DNA from: an uncultured Clostridium sp.
GTDB taxonomy: Bacteria; Bacillota; Clostridia; Christensenellales; Borkfalkiaceae
Length of the DNA stretch: 53,991 bases
Direction: 5' to 3'
Assembly (NCBI GenBank): GCA_900555925.1
Contig: USMU01000002.1
Location: 1 to 53,991 of the forward strand
The notes under the pieces are model-generated. The model was given only the letters and a program-made list of their open reading frames with translations. It had not been told where the DNA came from and did not search any database. The first letter of the stretch is position 1; each line of letters starts with the position of its first letter. Shown in pieces: positions 52,601 through 53,991 of this stretch. Both the position numbers and the translations under genes were made by a program.

Positions 52601-53656
52601 CGTTCCCGCCGCGTTCGCCGTCCAATTTCCGTCCGGACTCAAAGTGAAAATTCCCTCTTTATCCGCCTGTATCGTCCACGTGGTATCCGTCGCTTCCGCA
52701 GGAACGGGTGTAAACGTCATCTTGTAAAGGGACGCATAGTAGGTCAGATTGAGCGGAGCCTGCGCGCCGCCCATGACGCTCCCGTTTAAGAGCGCCTCTC
52801 CGCGCCCCGCCATGCCGTCCGTCATATTCCAAGAGGTACCCTTTGCCGTCTTGAAATAATAGTCATAGCCCTCCTCCTCGCTTTCGGGCAGATTCGCGGT
52901 AATTCCCGTAAGTTCAGTATATTCCTCTACCGTCACGCGGAAATAGACGGTTAAATCGCCCGTGTTCGCCTTGCCGCGGAGCGCATATTCCCCCGCCGTA
53001 GAAGAAGAGAGCGTCAGCGTATTGCCGCTCTGCTCGGCGGTGAGGTCGAGCCCGCTGTTTTCTGTAAATGTACCTTCCGACAAAGTCCCCACCGTCCAGG
53101 TGAAGGCTTTATCTGCATCCGACGGTCTCACGACCAAACTATGTACCGATTGCTTTCCGGCGGAAAATTTCACCGAATAGGGGTCGTCCGCTTCTCCCGC
53201 GCCGCTGTCGTCCGCGAGATTGCTCACGCTCAGCCCCGTGGGCGCCACCGTTTCTTCGCCCTTCGCGGTCACGGTCACCCGAATGTTCACGTCCTCCGCC
53301 TTTTCCGACGACTCCGAAATCGTCACCGAAGTGCTGCCCGCCGACAGCGCTTCGAGCGTCAACGTCGTCTCCGTGACCGAGGCGGAAACGACCTTCGTAT
53401 CCGTTACGGCTACCGTAAAGGCATAATCGGTCAACGTTCCCACGACGAGCGTATACGTCCCCTTCGCCTCCTCTTCCAGCGTCAGGGAATAAATTCCCTC
53501 CTCGTCCGCCGTCTGTCCCGCGATGAGAATCTTCGCCTTTGTTTCCTCAGCACCGCCGCTGCTGTCGCTGTCGGAAACCTTCTGCGAACATGCGGCAAAT
53601 CCCATCGCCGCACACAAAACAAATACAAAACCGAAAACCGTTCCTATTCGTTTCAT
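49625..53656 (-). CDS. locus C: giant lipoprotein with Ig-like and jelly-roll domains
   Basis: A 1343-residue lipoprotein (lipobox GFAACS, Cys23) without a recognised catalytic domain. It is a chain of beta domains: bacterial Ig-like (Big) repeats with tails such as TVTISESSEKAEDVNIRVTV, TAVLTVSNTSGEAEIKIKV, AEFTLTVTQY, LAISFTVTVSAYN and CEVKITVAKV. Between them lie larger jelly-roll-like segments (about 385-570, 765-935 and 1195-1343). It is very rich in Thr/Ala/Gly and poor in Cys, as usual for surface adhesins or glycan-binding scaffolds. As first gene of locus C it is probably the surface binder that presents polymer to the GxGYxYP proteins. The ribosome site GGGAGG is about 13 bases from the ATG, rather far. 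Confidence 0.8.
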   Translation of the reverse strand: MKRIGTVFGFVFVLCAAMGFAACSQKVSDSDSSGGAEETKAKILIAGQTADEEGIYSLTLEEEAKGTYTLVVGTLTDYAFTVAVTDTKVVSASVTETTLTLEALSAGSTSVTISESSEKAEDVNIRVTVTAKGEETVAPTGLSVSNLADDSGAGEADDPYSVKFSAGKQSVHSLVVRPSDADKAFTWTVGTLSEGTFTENSGLDLTAEQSGNTLTLSSSTAGEYALRGKANTGDLTVYFRVTVEEYTELTGITANLPESEEEGYDYYFKTAKGTSWNMTDGMAGRGEALLNGSVMGGAQAPLNLTYYASLYKMTFTPVPAEATDTTWTIQADKEGIFTLSPDGNWTANAAGTAVLTVSNTSGEAEIKIKVEVVDTLYNGVLKSEFDSMTADTEVNWNFDSNPDDLDYTKGLLGDWRLVMNKTTANPDGDDGNQKIFYLGTADRIYGVCLETRIDSSTGLSAGEVTALTWTKAHIPATATTMTVAIGNNDKTFGSYRITLVKADGTAKCVTDGWVLKSKPLDDGKPYAEYQIPDDFKDSDVAIVIETSLAQTDNNCELHFKGLWINSYKAVESVSLASDKASVGQGGTYTINATVTPSDASYKTLTYTLADAPEGGKDGIAISSAGVISIATDAPVGEYKIVVASTDNPKATAEFTLTVTQYTALTKFDGGLYLGEREIHYGTDTLSGAAIAATFDEDEIYTDKALGFRFTANENASVTTYKVAMGTDGVVAFENGEFSFIGAGTTTVTITPDDNPDLAISFTVTVSAYNADESLIAGTNVTKTSAAMLSADDSASWTNAAGLKKFVFNTVDKRHSNAKWNTDGDAIQFESHVVQANSQNPVNIGYNLISVGKDMKYFSFKVHGHSDDRYLESSNIRVRVAYLEGENWTVDMLLDWTTIASRWKQKEEWYTLSLDVSAYAGRNILVLFEMVGGLQNNGNFPKDSDSAAGGYLYLSGITLSAEMPEGAIPAPDGEVEADYNTYRMYANASLAADGWTVSASGKGGDGKGSYTAEGVYAPLTLTYTGSLSEKVSLQLTTTTFYSNTTAAALYPWGVFPALNNGETGEIQLSSSDETIFTVANGAITPVKNGTAKLLVKALAYGSSDKYVTFEVTVTVSAVETAVTANETAATIEAGGSYTFDYYTIPAEQETQFSVTAKPETATDASYTLADGKFTAAENAPLGDYTVRISLKSSPEVYCEVKITVAKVTSWANKAAILDEYTGWKITGDWDSGVGEGADIRNTGYLSKTVDLTGLKTLTVNARVFVRENETNPKMYVAVMVDGQAVRIRAAGATEDTVELDTTDKKYETPQAYTYDLSAYAGKKIEIRIGVDQGSHCVITSIALS

Positions 53657-53923
53657 AATGCTACAAATTCCTCCCTTTTGCGCGTCTTGCGCATTTTTTT
53701 TGCTTCGGACGGATATTTTCTTTCATACCAAAAATATCTCTCCGTTACAATCTTGTTAGAAAACCGTTTTTTTGACGAGGAAAAATAAAACGGAGCGCCC
53801 GACTTGCGTCTTTGCTGTAACTCACGACACAACGATTCTGTTCTTTCTTGCCAAAAGATTCCGAACGACACTCCATCTTGCGCGGCGGTCCCGTACCGCC
53901 GCTCATCTTTCCCCGATAAGTTT
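53657..53923. other. upstream region of locus C
   Basis: No convincing gene. It contains the leader and possible promoter of locus C (53722-53750) and then about 170 bases of low-information sequence up to the palindromic repeats. The short open frames here have no ribosome sites. Confidence 0.6.
53722..53750 (-). promoter_or_regulatory. possible promoter of locus C
   Basis: On the minus strand TTGTAA (53745-53750), 17 bases, TATGAA (53722-53727), about 70 bases before the giant lipoprotein gene. A near-palindrome TAACAAGATTGTAA (53745-53758) covers the -35 and could be an operator. Both boxes are imperfect. Confidence 0.4.
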
Positions 53924-53991
53924 TTTACGTAATACAGCGTATTACGTAAATGGGGACGTCCCCATTTACGTAATACAGCGTATTACGTAAA
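53924..53991. repeat. tandem palindromic repeat (REP/MITE-like), reaching the window edge
   Basis: Two identical stem-loops, each a 12-bp stem TTTACGTAATAC / GTATTACGTAAA with loop AGC (53924-53950 and 53965-53991), flank a perfect 16-base palindrome ATGGGGACGTCCCCAT (53950-53965). The pattern repeats with a 41-base period and runs to the last base, so it may continue outside. It resembles REP elements mobilised by Y1 (RAYT/IS200-like) transposases; no such gene is in the window. Confidence 0.85.

Noticed and set aside
53657..53923. tRNA, riboswitch or small gene before locus C
   Set aside because: No cloverleaf, known aptamer core or ribosome site was found; only weak promoter boxes.

Overview
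The window reads as a chromosomal segment of a Gram-positive, spore-lineage-type bacterium (Bacillota, probably class Clostridia, perhaps an uncultured gut lineage). The reasons are strong AGGAGG ribosome sites, sigma-A promoters, many lipobox lipoproteins, the tig-clpP-clpX and lon-engB clusters, an RqcH/FbpA protein, and CUT1 sugar importers that carry no ATPase of their own. No rRNA, tRNA, CRISPR array, prophage or transposase gene was seen. Almost everything is on the minus strand; the plus-strand genes are the NlpC/P60 fragment, a small membrane-anchored protein, rqcH and a MATE transporter.

Left part (1-17.4 kb) is mostly housekeeping. It starts with the 3' end of a cell-wall hydrolase (SH3b + NlpC/P60). 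A minus-strand operon follows: lon, engB, a degenerate sugar-phosphate transferase, an aminoglycoside nucleotidyltransferase-like gene and a small membrane protein. Then come tig-clpP-clpX (minus), rqcH (plus), a small lipoprotein, a CmpB-like membrane protein, a serpin lipoprotein (minus) and a MATE exporter (plus). Promoters and hairpin terminators are visible for most of these units.

Right part (17.4-53.7 kb) holds three consecutive glycan-scavenging loci, all on the minus strand, each with one solute-binding lipoprotein and two CUT1 permeases. Locus A (28.6 to 17.4 kb): GH4 enzyme, nucleoside hydrolase, Lpl-type importer, a secreted GH110-like beta-helix protein with a CBM9-like tail, and a lipoprotein of repeated jelly-roll modules. 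It lies next to an araC-type regulator, and its promoter has a 21-bp-spaced direct repeat just upstream of the -35. Locus B (41.2 to 30.7 kb): a lacI-type regulator, the importer, a cytosolic ADP-ribosylglycohydrolase-fold enzyme, a lipoprotein of the same fold, and a secreted carbohydrate-binding protein with a C-terminal Cys/hydrophobic/basic anchor. Three identical 14-bp operators tie regulator and operon together, but lacI carries a one-base frameshift and the binding protein has an in-frame UAG. Locus C (53.7 to 41.5 kb): a 1343-residue Ig-like lipoprotein, the importer, and two GxGYxYP-family lipoproteins.

The shared logic is cell-surface binding and cleavage, import of the products, and (in A and B) cytosolic processing. 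In B the same enzyme fold appears on both sides of the membrane, and in C GxGYxYP proteins are the only candidate hydrolases. These are the best candidates for undescribed glycan-utilisation systems. The right edge is a tandem array of perfect palindromes, REP/MITE-like, that runs to the last base.
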